This document shows, one piece after another, positions 20,197 through 31,700 of a DNA stretch of 64,000 nt. The stretch covers positions 143,164,233-143,228,232 of the forward strand of contig CM067359.1 in assembly GCA_034401795.1 (NCBI GenBank), given 5' to 3'. Every line of letters begins with the position of its first letter. Within the stretch, counting starts at the first letter, position 1. The position numbers and the translations under genes were made by a program. The notes under the pieces were generated by a model that saw nothing but the letters and a program-made list of their open reading frames with translations, searched no databases and was not told the origin of the DNA. The stretch comes from Chaetoderma sp. LZ-2023a (Eukaryota; Mollusca; Caudofoveata; Chaetodermatida; Chaetodermatidae).

Positions 20197-20786
20197 ATGC
20201 CATCAAGCGAGAGTAACAGTTCGTCTGCCACACGCAGGCGTCCACAACATACGGTAGAAGGAACTGATCTAGAGGTTGATAACATCTTCCCGCACATACC
20301 CCTGCTGACAAATGTTGACTTTCGTTTGAATGAGGCAGAATCTGAAAGCGATATGGATCTCAGTTTAAACTTAGGGTCAGACAAAAAACATGTCGCCCTG
20401 TTAATGTTCCTGTACATTCTTCAAGGCATCCCATTAGGTTTAGCCGGAGCTGTACCAATGATTCTTCAGGCTCGTAAAATCAGCTACAAAGAACAAGCAA
20501 TGTTTAGTTTCGTTTATTGGCCATACAGCGTTAAATTGCTATGGGCCCCACTTGTAGATTCATTATATTTTCGCTGCTTTGGACGCAGAAAGTCATGGTT
20601 GGTGCCATCACAATATCTAATTGGATTGTTTATGATTGTTTTATCTTCATATATTCCATATATGCTCGGTGAAACGGATGGTGATGCTAAAGTTGTCATG
20701 TTAACTGTCACATTCTTCATGTTGAACTTTCTGGCTGCCACCCAGGACATTGCAGTAGATGGATGGGCAATCACTATGCTCTCCAG
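20197..20786 (+). CDS. SLC33A1: SLC33A1 exon 1 (first coding exon)
   Basis: It encodes residues 1-196 and two bases of codon 197. The ATG is the first after an in-frame TAG at 20,188-20,190, and an acceptor-like 'ctctcattgcag' ends at 20,169, so a non-coding leader exon is likely spliced on. Residues 1-~66 are a polar, acidic cytosolic tail ('ESESDMDLSLN'). Hydrophobic segments follow at ~67-92 ('VALLMFLYILQGIPLGLAGA'), ~105-125, ~137-155 and ~165-185. The motifs 'LQGIPLGL', 'WAPLVDSLY', 'GRRKSWLVPSQY' and 'QDIAVDGWAITML' are hallmarks of the acetyl-CoA transporter family. The donor is 'ctccag|gtatat'. Confidence 0.95.
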
Positions 20787-21264
20787 GTATATACATCTAC
20801 CTGTACCTGGGTATTGAGTCATTGGCTGTATTCGACTGGGTGAAAGGTTAGAGTAAATTGGTTCCATAGAGTATATTTTTTATTCGACTGGTATTTCCCA
20901 GAAAAAAATAAGCCAAGGCCAAAACGTGTGCCATGTTTCATGAAGTATGTCACGTGATGCAAAATTTGAAAATGTGGGACTTAGGATCTGAATTCTACTA
21001 TTTTTCAGCATTCACTATGTCTGAAAACAACGCTGAAAGATGGATTTTATTTTCAAGATAGTAAAATTTAGGCAATTTACTCAGTTTCTGCACCTTCCAT
21101 AATGCTAGGGTTTTTATCATTCGACTGGTACGTTTGCGTAGAGCACATTTTGGCAACTCGCAAGTAAATTTACTTTGCGGAAAAGTCCCAGTCAAATACA
21201 GCCATTGACACTTCTAATGTTGACTCTCATTTCTCTTTTACATTTCTCATTTACATTAATACAT

Positions 21265-21352
21265 CAGGGTTCGTACAAACTTGAAAAGCCCTTGAATTTT
21301 GGCATCTGCCTTGAAAAGCCTTGAATTTGAAATTTGTCTTGAAAAGTACTTG
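21265..21352. repeat. Interspersed 'cttgaaaag' repeat, split by DIRS copy E
   Basis: Reiterated 'cttgaaaagccttgaa' words run up to the left terminus of copy E and resume at 27,030-27,320. They recur at 57,700-57,990. The repeat looks like the pre-insertion target of copy E. Confidence 0.65.
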
Positions 21353-21625
21353 TTGTTATTACACCACAAAAACATCCATTACCATTCAATCCCTACTTGC
21401 TAAATCAATTATCTGCATTTAGCTATCAGAATAAGATTTTTATGCCTGCATACACACCTACCTCCCCGTGCCTATTCCTATTAATACTGGTAAGTCCATC
21501 TCCAGCATACTGACAGCTATAGACTGGCACCAGTCTACTCACCCCATAGTGACGCTTGTCACTAAGCGCGCTTGCGCATGCGCACTGGAGCCCAAATAGG
21601 AAACAGATTCACTTTTCAATTATTC
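21353..21625. repeat. Left terminal inverted repeat of DIRS copy E
   Basis: It is complementary to 26,700-26,960 over most of its length, including 'tagactggcaccagtcta' and 'gtgacgcttgtcact', each of which is itself a small hairpin. The left terminus carries 'attaccattcaatccctact', against 'agtagtgattgaacggtaa' at the other end. Confidence 0.85.
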
Positions 21626-22231
21626 TGCTTGCAGAACAACTGCTTAAATATTCTTCAAGAGTTTTTTGTGCTTTGCGCTCTGTCAGTTACACTATTGTCT
21701 TCTATATTACAAGGAATATGCCTAATATGAAGTCAATCCTCCCTAAGTTACGTTTAAGAAGTGTCTTCGTGGTTATATTATATTTTATAACTATGTTCAT
21801 ATTGTTACCGGTTTTCGTGAAAGATCGTTCTCGTTTCGTGGTAACTTAATTACTATGCCTATATCATCATCATCATATTACTTCTCTAGCATTTAACCAA
21901 GAGCCCTTATCAATTTACCTCTAGTGCATTATAAGGATTATCATTTATCCCTATGCAAGTTTGTTTTCTTGTCGGTAGGGATTTTGATTTCTAATTTGAA
22001 CTTTCCCGCCTTTTTAGAAGTGCGTTTTATGTTTCTAGTCCTCATTTATGATTTTCTAAGCGGTATGCTTCATTTTTACCCTTTTTTCGTTTTGGGAGTC
22101 CGCTAAGGATATCTTCTGCTATTAAGGAAGCTAAAAAACGGGATGTTTCTTCAAGTTCTGACGATAGCCCGAAGGCTAGCGGGCGTTCCCGCAAATGGGG
22201 GAAACCGATCCCTCTAACCTCCATACAGGTT

Positions 22232-22590
22232 AAGAAATCTAAGCAGAAGTCTAGAGCGACTAAGCTCTCGAAGGTGAGCTCGTGTGGTGCGCCGGGTCAA
22301 ACCCACATAAGACTTGAGGGTGATGGGCATAACCCACAAGCTGTGGTGGCGGAGGCTGAGGCTGACGTCCATAAGGCCGTTACTTATGCTAATGCCAATT
22401 TTTCGATAGGAAAAAGAAATCTAAGCAGAAGTCTAGAGCGACAAAGCTCTCGAAGGTGGGCTCATGTAGTGCACCGGGTCAAACCCACATAAGACTTGAG
22501 GGTGACGGGCATAACCCACAAGCCGTGGTGGCGGAGTCTGAGGCTGACGTCCATAAGGCTGGTACTTATGCTAATGCCAATTTTTCGATT
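22232..22590. repeat. 182-bp tandem duplication inside DIRS copy E
   Basis: 'aagaaatctaagcagaagtc' starts at 22,232 and again at 22,414. The two units are near-identical through 'gctaatgccaatttttcgat'. The unit is not a multiple of three, so the frame changes between copies. Confidence 0.9.
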
Positions 22591-24250
22591 ATACCGGTCG
22601 TCAAGGTTCTTTGTAGATCGCCCATTACCAAGAATTCGATTCCTAGTCTTGCTAAGTCTTCCGGTTCCGTTGTGGTGGACTCAGGTCCTCTGGACTCGGG
22701 TTTACTTCCTTTTTCCGTTTTAACTTCCGGTTTAGCAAGACATCCGGGTCTTCAGGATCCGGTTCTTTCTTCTCTGGCGTCTGTTTCCGGTAGGACTTCC
22801 GGTTTGGCAGGAAATCCAGGTCGTCAAGATCTGGTTATTACTTCCGTTCCGGTATGTCTTCCGTTTTTGTAGGACATCCGGGTCTTCAAGATCCGGTTCC
22901 TAGTTCCGTTTCCGGTTTTAGCAGCGCTTCCGGTGATGCCGGATATCCGGGGTCTGTGAACTCCTATTATTTTTCGTCTTCCGGTAGAAGTGCTTCCGCT
23001 TCCGGTTTGGATTCCTGTCTGTACACACTAGAGGTGTACTTCCGGGTCGTTCGGACTCGGATAGACTTCCGTCCTCAGGACAGGGGTTACTTCCGTTTTC
23101 TGGATCTACCTCCGTTCTTTCCGTATCCGGTCTGACGTCCGGTTTTGCGTATTTCCGGTTCCTTTGTTTATTCTGGTTTTTTAATGTACATCCGGGTTCA
23201 GTTTCCGGTTGTCCTCTTCCGGTTTGCGCATTTTCGTTTCCTATTTTTTCACTTCCGCATTCGTACAGTCAGGGATAGGGTCATTACCGGTTTCATGGTG
23301 TTCTATGATTAACTTCCAGTTCTGTTTTCCTTTTTTGGATTTCCGGTGATAGCTCTTACTGAGATTCCAGATTAGTCTTATTTCAGTAAGTGATTTTAAA
23401 ATCGGAATGTTTAATCGCTGAAAATACTAATTCCGAGACATTACCAGTCTTGAAGTCTCTCTTGAAATTGTAGATATTCAGCATTTATTCTTTTATCAGT
23501 GAAACATTTCATCATAATTAAAGACTCCCGACTGGTTGCCGGATGGGTTTTTTGTTGCAGTCGATAAGTCGGTCTGTATTCTACGCATTATCACTAGATG
23601 TCGCAATTAGAATTAGTTTTTAATTTCATCCAACTTTAGATGGCCAGTTGTCTTCGGGCCATTCAGCCTTTTTTCACGCTCTTTTTTCCTCTTATGTCGG
23701 CAGGTTGACATATTTATTTTATCCAAAGGGAGTTATTTTCTTGAAGGAAATCCCCGTTTCTAGCGTAATTCTTAGTCTAATTCTGTCAGGCGCTGAAAGG
23801 AATAGTTTCAGTAGTGGATTCATAGGGAAGAGAATGACTCTAAGATTAATGATTACAAGAGCTAGAAAACGCTGAGAATAGAGAAATAAGATTATGGTGA
23901 AGGAAGAAGGAATAAAAGACGAGTTTTTTCTTCTGCGTTGTTACAGTCATGGTTTAGGTGAATCTTTTTGCTTAGATTTTATATCGCCTCTGTTTTTCAG
24001 CATTTTGTTTTGTGTTTTCATCCCGTAGTGTTTAATCATGATCAAGTATTAGTGTTTTGTGTATTTAACATCCAGATATCATTCTATCAATCATTCCTTT
24101 TATTAGCATATCAATCTCAATGACATCCGTCTTTACATGATGATAATATTGGTTCTAAGTCTTTAATAATAATGAGTAAGATAAGTATAGGTCTCTTCCT
24201 TCATCCTCTGCTCCTTCTCCTGCTAAAGTTTTCTTCTAGTCTTATTCTCC

Positions 24251-24254
<4 letters not shown>

Positions 24255-24314
<60 letters not shown>

Positions 24315-24315
24315 T
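24255..24315. repeat. (TC)n microsatellite
   Basis: An almost uninterrupted CT/TC dinucleotide run of about 60 bp lies in the degenerate part of DIRS copy E. Confidence 0.95.
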
Positions 24316-25189
24316 TCTGTCTCTTCTTTTTTCCCTCCTCTGGGGTTTTCCCGTATTTCATCATCTATCTATCCTATCCAGGGATCTTCTGGTCCTGTTC
24401 TTTCCTCTTCATCTTCCATTCTTCTTAATTCCTCTCTTCCTTCTTCTTCTTCTTCCTCTTTTGATCATCTTGATCTGATTTTTCTGTCATTCTCTCTTTT
24501 GAACGTGAGTTTCTAATTGTTGATTAAGGTGTGGTTTTTTCATTGTTTTCTGTTTTTTAGGGATTCGTCCCTTGTTCGTTCTTTCATGTCAGCTTTTTTC
24601 TCTTCTTTCCATGTCCTCTGGTCAGGATGTTGTATCTGTTCACATTCCTTCTGATCAATCTTTTTCCTTTTCTGATTCCAAGAAGCCTTGCTCTCCTCTT
24701 TCCATTTGAACTGTTGATTCTATGACCTCTGGTGACTCTTCTCATCTCTTTTCTTCTTCATCGCCTAATCCTTCTTATTCTTCTATTCCCTAGTCGGTCA
24801 GGGCTGAGAAGATTTTGTCCAGTCAGGGTCTCTTCGGATGACTGGTCCTTGTCTCTCTGGTGGATTGCTTAGACTCTCTCTTCTTTTTAAGGACGAGTTT
24901 TCTATAGACCTTCCTTCTTTTGTGTCGGGTCTTTCCTCTTTTAATTCCTTTTTCTTGTCTCCTCTGGTCCTTTCAATTGAGAATTTGGTCATTATCATGT
25001 TAGTTTTCTGTGTGAATTATGTTAATTCTAAGGAATTTATACATACATGAGAGCGTTCAGCCTAGGGTAGGTTTTCCTACCCTGTCATTAAATCTTAGTA
25101 AAATGATCTCTATTCACTCTGAAACATTCATATCTGCATTAATTTTAATTTAACAAGGGGGTATGTCATGATTAAATCTCATGATTCTT

Positions 25190-25480
25190 ACTCCCAAGTC
25201 AAGATGGAGACCATCTCCCAGATCTTTTCCAGTCTGGATCAGGGTATGTGGTCATTTCCATTGACCAAAATGACGCATGTTTTCATTTACCCTTCCTTCA
25301 GTAAATTCCTGAGTTTTGCTTACTAAGATCGAGTTTGGCAGTTTCGCGTCATGTCTTTTGGCCTGACCACGGCTCCTTTTCTTTTTACTCGCCTAGTCTC
25401 AGCCGTGGCAGGAATTTTACACTGTCGTTCTATCCATCTACACGTTTATATAGATGATTGGTTATTAAAGCAAGTCTTCC
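25190..25480 (+). pseudogene. Reverse transcriptase fragment of DIRS copy E
   Basis: It reads 'KMETISQIFSSLDQGMWSFP' in one frame. After a stop it reads 'VWQFRVMSFGLTTAPFLFTR' and 'LHVYIDDWLLKQ', the latter containing the YIDD catalytic box. It aligns with copy A from 'QMETPRSVMAGL' to 'HTYIDDWLLKA'. Just after the YIDD box the sequence jumps into the recombinase gene, so the rest of RT and all of RNase H are deleted. Confidence 0.85.
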
Positions 25481-25484
25481 TCAA

Positions 25485-26231
25485 TTCTCTCTGGCATCTT
25501 CTCTTCTTTGCCTTCTGTATGCCGATGTCAAGGACACTAAGATCTTTAATAGTTTTTATTAGAGGTCTAGGCAATATTCGTCCTCCGATAGCTACGCCTT
25601 TATCTTCATGGAACTTGGCTTTGGTTCTTCAAGTGCTGGCAGGCCGTCATTTTGAACCTCTTTCCTCTATTAGTATTAACAGCCTCTGCTAGAAGGCGTT
25701 CAGAAATTCATGCTTTTTCTGCTGAAAGGGAGAGATTTATAGTTTCGGGAGACGGTTTAGTTTTTTATCTCAGAAGGGATTTTTTTATCTAAAACTCAGT
25801 CTAACCGGTTTCCTGCTAGTCCGATCATTTTTAAATCATTATCGTCTTTTTTGCCTTCCGACAAACTCTGGTGTCCTGTTAGGGCATTAAGAATGTACAA
25901 ACAGCGAACTGATTTCAAAAGATTTGATCCCTCCCTTTTATGGTTTTCTTATGCGGAAGAGTTAGCTAAGCCGGTCTCAAAGTTTACGATATACTGATGG
26001 ATTTGGGAGACGATTAAGCTTTGTTACGAGACTGCTTCTCAAGAACAAATTAATCTCTTCCATGTTAAAGCTCACGATGTTAGAGGAATAGCTTCCTCTT
26101 TTGCGCTTTTTGCCGGTTCGTATTTAGATGAAGTCATGCAGGTTGCAGGAGAGAAATCTGATTCCTCTTTTAAAACCTTTTATCTGAAAGATCAGAGTGC
26201 AGCAGCCTCCTTTCGTTATATTATGTTTTAA
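25485..26231 (+). pseudogene. Tyrosine recombinase fragment of DIRS copy E
   Basis: 'SSWNLALVLQVLAGRHFEPL', 'SARRRSEIHAFSAERERFIV' (catalytic Arg), 'KAHDVRGIASSFALFAGSYL' (HxxR box) and 'SSFKTFYLKDQSA' (nucleophile Tyr) appear in order and match copy A. Frameshifts near 25,690 and 25,785 and an early stop inactivate it. The N-terminal DNA-binding part is missing because of the internal deletion. The frame ends at the TAA at about 26,229. Confidence 0.85.
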
Positions 26232-26508
26232 ACCAAAATAGCCGAAGACCATTTACCAAGCACATCTCGCCATTTTCGTTAAGACTGCATCTGTAAGAAA
26301 TAGTGAGAGTTTATTTTGGTTTTTATTTATCTCTAAGTTCAAGTTTTCCTTATTTGTTAATCACGGTGTGATTGAGTTAAATGCACTATTATATTATGTT
26401 ATTAACATTTGGATAAGATTGGTTTGATTTTTATCCTTGTTTGTTGATTCTCAAATCTCCCACCTAATGTTTAAATGGGGCACTGACCAAATCTACGGGT
26501 TTAGCAAG

Positions 26509-26630
26509 TAGTGATTGAACGGTAATGGATGTTTTTGTGGTGTAATAACAACCCCCCACAGACCCCCCCTTGTGGGTTGGTCTGTTGTTTTATTAACCAC
26601 TATAAAAACATACTTACCGTTCAATCACTA
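26509..26630. repeat. DIRS internal complementary region (copy E)
   Basis: 'tttagcaagtagtgattgaa...ggtgtaataacaa' is the complement of the left terminus at 21,353-21,410. 'ccccccacagacccccc...acttaccgttcaatcacta' is the complement of the right terminus at 26,940-27,018. It is preceded by 'cactgaccaaatct' and followed by 'caaccctgcctcagccaccc'. Confidence 0.9.
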
Positions 26631-26699
26631 CAACCCTGCCTCAGCCACCCCGCATGGTAAGATTTGAGAATTGGCCTTAAATATTTAGCACTTAAATTT

Positions 26700-27018
26700 A
26701 GAAAAGTGAATCTGTTTCCTATTTGGGCTCCAGTGCGCATGCGCAAGCGCGCTTAGTGACAAGCGTCACTATGGGGTGAGTATAGACTGGTGCCAGTCTA
26801 TAGCTGTCGGTATGCTGGAGATGGACCTAACCAGTAGCCTGTTTGAGGGTCCATATTAATAGGAATATGCATGGGGAGGTGTGTATGCAGGCATAAAAAT
26901 CTTATTCTGATGGCTAAATGCAGATAATTGAGTTAGCAAGTAGTGATTGAACGGTAAGTATGTTTTTATAGTGGTTAATAAAACAACAGACCAACCCACA
27001 AGGGGGGTCTGTGGGGGG
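26700..27018. repeat. Right terminal inverted repeat of DIRS copy E
   Basis: It is the inverted counterpart of 21,353-21,625, and includes 'aaatctta..ctgatggctaaatgcagataatt' and 'gtgattgaacggtaagtatg'. The last ~60 bp ('ttataacc..ggtctgtgggggg' side) match only the right half of the internal complementary region. Confidence 0.85.
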
Positions 27019-27582
27019 AATTTCACCCATCCGCCTTGAAAAATCCTTGAAAATCAACATTTCCTCCCGTGTCATTTTTACTGTCTGCAAAACGTTCACG
27101 TACTGATGTAAATGAAGATTTAAGAAAAGTTAATTTGGCAATTTGATTGGCAAAATCTATCTGGAACTGAGTAAGCTCCAAAATTCAAACTGTAATTTGA
27201 AAGGTTCAAAAGGTAAGCTGTATGAAATTTTTCACCAGTGTCATATTCTCACTTTGTCGGGGATGCTGGTTCTGAGCCCTTGGAAAATCAACATTTTTAG
27301 TCTTGAAAGTCCTTGAATAAGAAAACCTGCCAGCTGTATGAACCACCCTGTACATACATGTGCGTGTACTCTAGATAGTATAGATCTAGGTGTTAGGCTT
27401 GTGCGATTACGTGAATAAATCGAACAATGCTATTGTTTTTCAAATCCTCAATTTATATGATTAAAAATTAAATAATCGAATAATCGTGAATAATTTGTTC
27501 TAAATAAAATATTGCAAAATCTATCTCTTAGTTACTCTTTAATGTGATAGGTCATGAAAATTGGCATTTTGCTCAGTGAATG

Positions 27583-27712
27583 TGTGTCCATTTGCAGGCC
27601 AAGAGAAGACTATTTTTGAAAAAGTATCGCTGGCTCGAACATCGAGCCAAGCATTCCATTGATACATTTTCAATAATAGTATTCGCTTGGCCTGTAAATA
27701 GACATTTCTTAA
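27583..27712. repeat. Palindromic MITE core (copy 5)
   Basis: 'tgtccatttgcaggccaaga' pairs with 'cttggcctgtaaatagacat' across a centre of 'ctcgaacatcgag', giving a foldback of about 130 bp. Confidence 0.8.
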
Positions 27713-27961
27713 CACAATTGCATGTGTCGTGATTAATATGTTCTGTAGGAGTAATTTGTAACCAGGCTGATTAATCGCGTAATCACAATTATGTATTCTT
27801 AAATAATCGATCGTCATGTGATCGTGATCACTCAAATCAGTAATCGTATCGGCCTACTAGATGTACAGTACATGTACAGTGAAATGTTCCTAAACTGAAA
27901 CCGCTGTAAACCAAAAAGCTCTAACCCTATAACCCTCATATAGCCAAAAACTGCTATGGCA

Positions 27962-28133
27962 ATGGGCTTGAGAAATGTCTATTTGCAGACCAAGAGATAT
28001 TTTTTTCGATACCCGAGCGAGTCATTCTAGTGATAAATTTTCAAAAAAAGTCTTCTCTTGGTCTGCAAATACACAAATATTCTCTGAGAAAATTAAAAAT
28101 TTTAAAACCATTCAAGTGCTAAAGGGTTAAACA
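27962..28133. repeat. Palindromic MITE (copy 6, partly deleted)
   Basis: 'gagaaatgtctatttgcaga' and 'cttctcttggtctgcaaata' are the arms. The outer end 'aagtgctaaagggttaa' follows at 28,117-28,133. Part of the left arm is deleted. Confidence 0.75.
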
Positions 28134-28346
28134 TAATAAATTTCTACGTCCTCATTCTGTTCTTACAGGTACATAAGTTTTTAACCGCTATATGGCAGTA
28201 ACCTCATCAAACCGATCGCATTCACCATTCCTGTTTGCTTTGGACCTGTTGCAGAGGTTCCAGTGTACCTGCTGGTTACACAGCTCACTCGGATTGGCAA
28301 CCCTTTAATTGTCAAAGTTGTTCAAGAAAATCTGAATATTTAATTA

Positions 28347-28490
28347 GTGAATGAACATTTGCAGTTCAAGAGAAGGCTATTTTTTTTTTAATTCCCACTG
28401 GAATGACTTGCTCAGTTATCGAGCCAGGCATTACAGTGGTAAATTTTAAAAATTATTCTTCTCTTAGCTTGGAAATGGACATTGTTCAAA
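28347..28490. repeat. Palindromic MITE core (copy 7)
   Basis: 'gaacatttgcagttcaagag' and 'ttctcttagcttggaaatgg' are the arms, with 'gaatgacttgctcagttatc' and 'gagccaggcattacagtggt' inside. Confidence 0.75.
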
Positions 28491-28590
28491 GCCACTGCAG
28501 AGCCATGTCAGTCTAACCATTAGCGTTAAGTAAAGTACATATGTTATTTAAGTCACCTTGATCACCCCTTTATTACTCTTGTGTTCTCAG

Positions 28591-28745
28591 GAGGAATGTG
28601 GGATGGGCGTCGACGTGCAATGGTGTTGGACAAACTGCCGGTTACTTTCTGGGAAATGTTTTGTTTCTTGCGCTAGAATCACCAGATTTCTGCAATAGTT
28701 ATCTCAGAGAGGTGCCGCAGAAAGACGGCATAGTCACACTCTCAG
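28591..28745 (+). CDS. SLC33A1: SLC33A1 exon 2
   Basis: The acceptor 'gtgttctcag' precedes G, which completes the AG|G Arg codon of exon 1. The exon encodes 'RNVGWASTCNGVGQTAGYFL' and 'GNVLFLALESPDF', the most conserved stretch of the family, and ends 'VPQKDGIVTLS' plus one base. The donor is 'ctcag|gtgagta'. This exon end is the seed of the minisatellite that fills the following intron: its last ~36 bases recur in every unit. Confidence 0.95.
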
Positions 28746-31700
28746 GTGAGTACCAGCGTGACAGAAATAGGGAATGGTCACTCCCAAGTGAGCATCAGAA
28801 AGAGGGAATGGTCACTCCAAGGTGGGTAGCAGTGTCATAGAAAGAGGGAATGGTCACTCCAAGGTGGGTAGCAGTGTCATAGAAAGAGGGAATGGTCACT
28901 ATGAAGTGAGTAACAGATAGAGGAAATGGTCACTCTCCAAGGTGAGTAAAAGTGTCACAGAAAGAGGGAATGGTCACACCCAGGAGAGTGATATCAGTGT
29001 CACAGAAATAGGGAATGGTCACACTCAGGAGAGTGGTGACAGTAAGAGGAAATGGTCACTCTCCAAGGTGAGTAAAAGTGTCACAGAAAGAGGGAATGGT
29101 CACACCCAGGAGAGTGATATCAGTGTCACAGAAAGAGGGAATGGTCACACTCAGAAGAGTGATATCAGTGTGACAGTAAGAGGGAATGGTCACTCATGTG
29201 AGTGATATCAGTGTCATAGAAAGAGGGAATGGTCACTCAGGTGAGTGGTATCAGTGTCACAGAAAGCGGGAATGGTCACGCTCAGATGAGTAAAAGTGTT
29301 ACAAAAGAGGGAATTGTCACACTCAGGAGAGTGATATCAGTGTGACAGAAAGAGGGAATGGTCACTCAGGTGAGTGATATCAGTGGTACAGAAAGAGGGA
29401 ATGGTCACGCTCAGATGAGTAAAAGTGTCACAGAAAGAGGGAATGGTCACTCATGTGAGTGATATCAGTGTCACAGAAAGAGGGAATGGTCACACTCAGC
29501 TGAGTGATATCAGTGTGACAGAAAGAGGGAATGGTCATTCTCATGTGAGTGATATCAGTGTGACAGAAAGAGGGAATGGTCATTCTCAGGTGAGTGATAT
29601 CAGTGTCATAGAAAGAGGGAATGGTCACTCAGGTGCATGATATCAGTGCCACAGAAAGAGGGAATTGTCACTCACATGAGTGATATCAATGCCACAGAAA
29701 GAATGAATGGTCACTCAGGTGAGTGATATCAGTGTGACAGAAAGAGGGAATGGTCACTCAGGTGAGTGATATCAGTGTGACAGAGAGGGAATGGTCATTC
29801 TCAGGTGAGTGATATCAGTGTCATGGAAAGAGGGAATGGTCACTCAGGTGAGTGATATCAGTGTGACAGAAAGACGGAAAGGTCACTCTCATGTGAGTGA
29901 TATCAGTGTCACAGAAAGAGGGAATGGTCACACTCAGCTGAGTGATATCAGTGTCACAGAAAGAGGGAATGGTCACTCATGTGAGTGATATCAGTGTCAC
30001 AGAAAGAGGGAATGGTCACACTCAGCTGAGTGATATCAGTGTCACAGAAAGAGGGAATGGTCACTCAGGTGAGTGATATCAGTGTCACAGAAAGAGGGCA
30101 TGGTCACTCCGGTGAGTGATATCAGTGCCACTGAAAGAGGGAATGGTCACTCTCATGTGAGTGATATCAGTGTCACAGAAAGAGGGAATGGTCACACTCA
30201 GCTGAGTGATATCAGTGTCACAGAAAGAAGGAATGGTCATTCTCTCAGGTGAGTGATATCAGTGTCATAGAAAGAGGGAATGGTCACTCAGCTGAGTGAT
30301 ATCAGTGTCACAGAAAGAGGGAATGGTCACTCAGGTGAGTGATATCAGTGTCACAGAAAGAGGGCAAGGTCACTCCGGTGAGTGATATCAGTGCCACTGA
30401 AAGAGGGAATGGTCACTCTCATGTGAGTGATATCAGTGTCACAGAAAGAGGGAATGGTCACACTCAGCTGAGTGATATCAGTGTGACAGAAAGAGGGAAT
30501 GGTCACTCATGTGAGTGATATCAGTGTCACAGAAAGAGGGAATGGTCACTCAGGTGAGTGATATCAGTGTCACAGAAAGAGGGCATGGTCACTCCGGTGA
30601 GTGATATCAGTGCCACTGAAAGAGGGAATGGTCACTCTCATGTGAGTGATATCAGTGTCACAGAAAGAGGGAATGGTCACACTCAGCTGAGTGATATCAG
30701 TGTCACAGAAAGAAGGAATGGTCATTCTCTCAGGTGAGTGATATCAGTGTCATAGAAAGAGGGAATGGTCACTCAGGTGAGTGATATCAGTGTGACAGAA
30801 AGAGGGAATGGTCACTCAGGTGAGTGATATCAGTGTCATAGAAAGAGGGAATGGTCACTCAGGTGAGTGATATCAGTGTGACAGAAAGAGGGAATGGTCA
30901 TTCTCAGGTGAGTGATATCAGTGCCATAGAAAGAGGGAATGGTCACTCAGGTGAGTGATATCAGTGTGACAGAAAGAGGGAATGGTCACTCTCAGGTGAG
31001 TGATATCAGTGTCATTGAAAGAGGGAATGGTCACTCTCAGGTGAGTGATATCAGTGTGACAGAAAGAGGGAATGGTCATTCTCAGGTGAGTGATATCAGT
31101 GCCATAGAAAGAGGGAATGGTCACTCAGGTGAGTGATATCAGTGTGACAGAAAGAGGGAATGGTCACTCTCAGGTGAGTGATATCAGTGTCATAGAAAGA
31201 GGGAATGGTCACTCTCAGGTGCATGATATCAGTGCCACAGAAAGAGGGAATTGTCACTCACGTGAGTGATATCAATGCCACAGAAAGAAGGAATGGTCAC
31301 TCAGGTGAGTGATATCAGTGTCATGGAAAGAGGGAATGGTCACTCTCAGGTGAGTGATATCAGTGTGACAGAAAGAGGGAATTGTCACGCTCAGGTGAGT
31401 GATATCAGTGTGATAGAAAGTGGGAATGATCACTCTCAGGTGAGTGATATCAATGCCATAGGAAGAGGGAATGGTCACTCTCAGGTGAGTGATATCAGTG
31501 TCATAGAAAGAGGGAATGGTCACTCTCTCAGGTGAGTGATATCAGTGCCACTGAAAGAGGGAATGGTCACTCAAGTGAGTGATATCAGTGTCACAGAAAG
31601 AGGGAATGGTCACACTCAGGTGAGTGATATCAGTGCCACAGAAAGAGGGAATGGTCACTCATGTGAGTGATATCAGTGTCACAGAAAGAGGGAATGGTCA

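Larger units (their letters stand above)
22095..25100 (+). pseudogene. Gag-like and 5' region of DIRS copy E, degenerate
   Basis: From about 22,105 the frame reads 'SSAIKEAKKRDVSSSSDDSP' and 'KKSKQKSRATKLSKV', a Lys/Ser-rich stretch that could be the basic part of a gag-like protein. A 182-bp block is duplicated in tandem (22,232 and 22,414). Beyond 22,600 comes a region dense in TTCCGG words, then a (TC)n microsatellite at about 24,255-24,315 and pyrimidine-rich sequence. No long frame survives and there is no direct match to the gag of copy A, so the gag call is inference from position and composition. Confidence 0.45.
21353..27018 (+). mobile_element. DIRS-family retrotransposon copy E, full-length ends, decayed coding
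   Basis: The element lies in intron 1 of the transporter gene. The left terminal inverted repeat (from 'ttgttattacacc', 21,353) and the right one (to 'tctgtgggggg', 27,018) are inverted copies that share 'cctatttgggctccagtgcg', the 'gcgcatgcgcaagcgcgc' segment and 'tagactggtgccagtcta'. The internal complementary region at 26,509-26,630 joins the two ends exactly, which fixes both termini. The coding part is badly decayed: a gag-like basic region near 22,100-22,600, an RT fragment and a recombinase fragment fused by an internal deletion. The sequence is AT-richer than A/B and forms a third DIRS family. No target duplication is seen, as expected for this class. Confidence 0.9.
27019..28590. other. 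Intron 1 remainder with MITE copies
   Basis: It holds the resumed 'cttgaaaag' repeat (27,030-27,320), AT-rich DNA with 'aataatcg' words, and three palindromic MITE cores (listed). No coding sequence is seen before exon 2. Confidence 0.7.

Noticed and set aside
24172-24516. 114-codon Leu/Ser-rich frame
   Set aside because: It is a translation of the (TC)n microsatellite and flanking pyrimidine-rich DNA.
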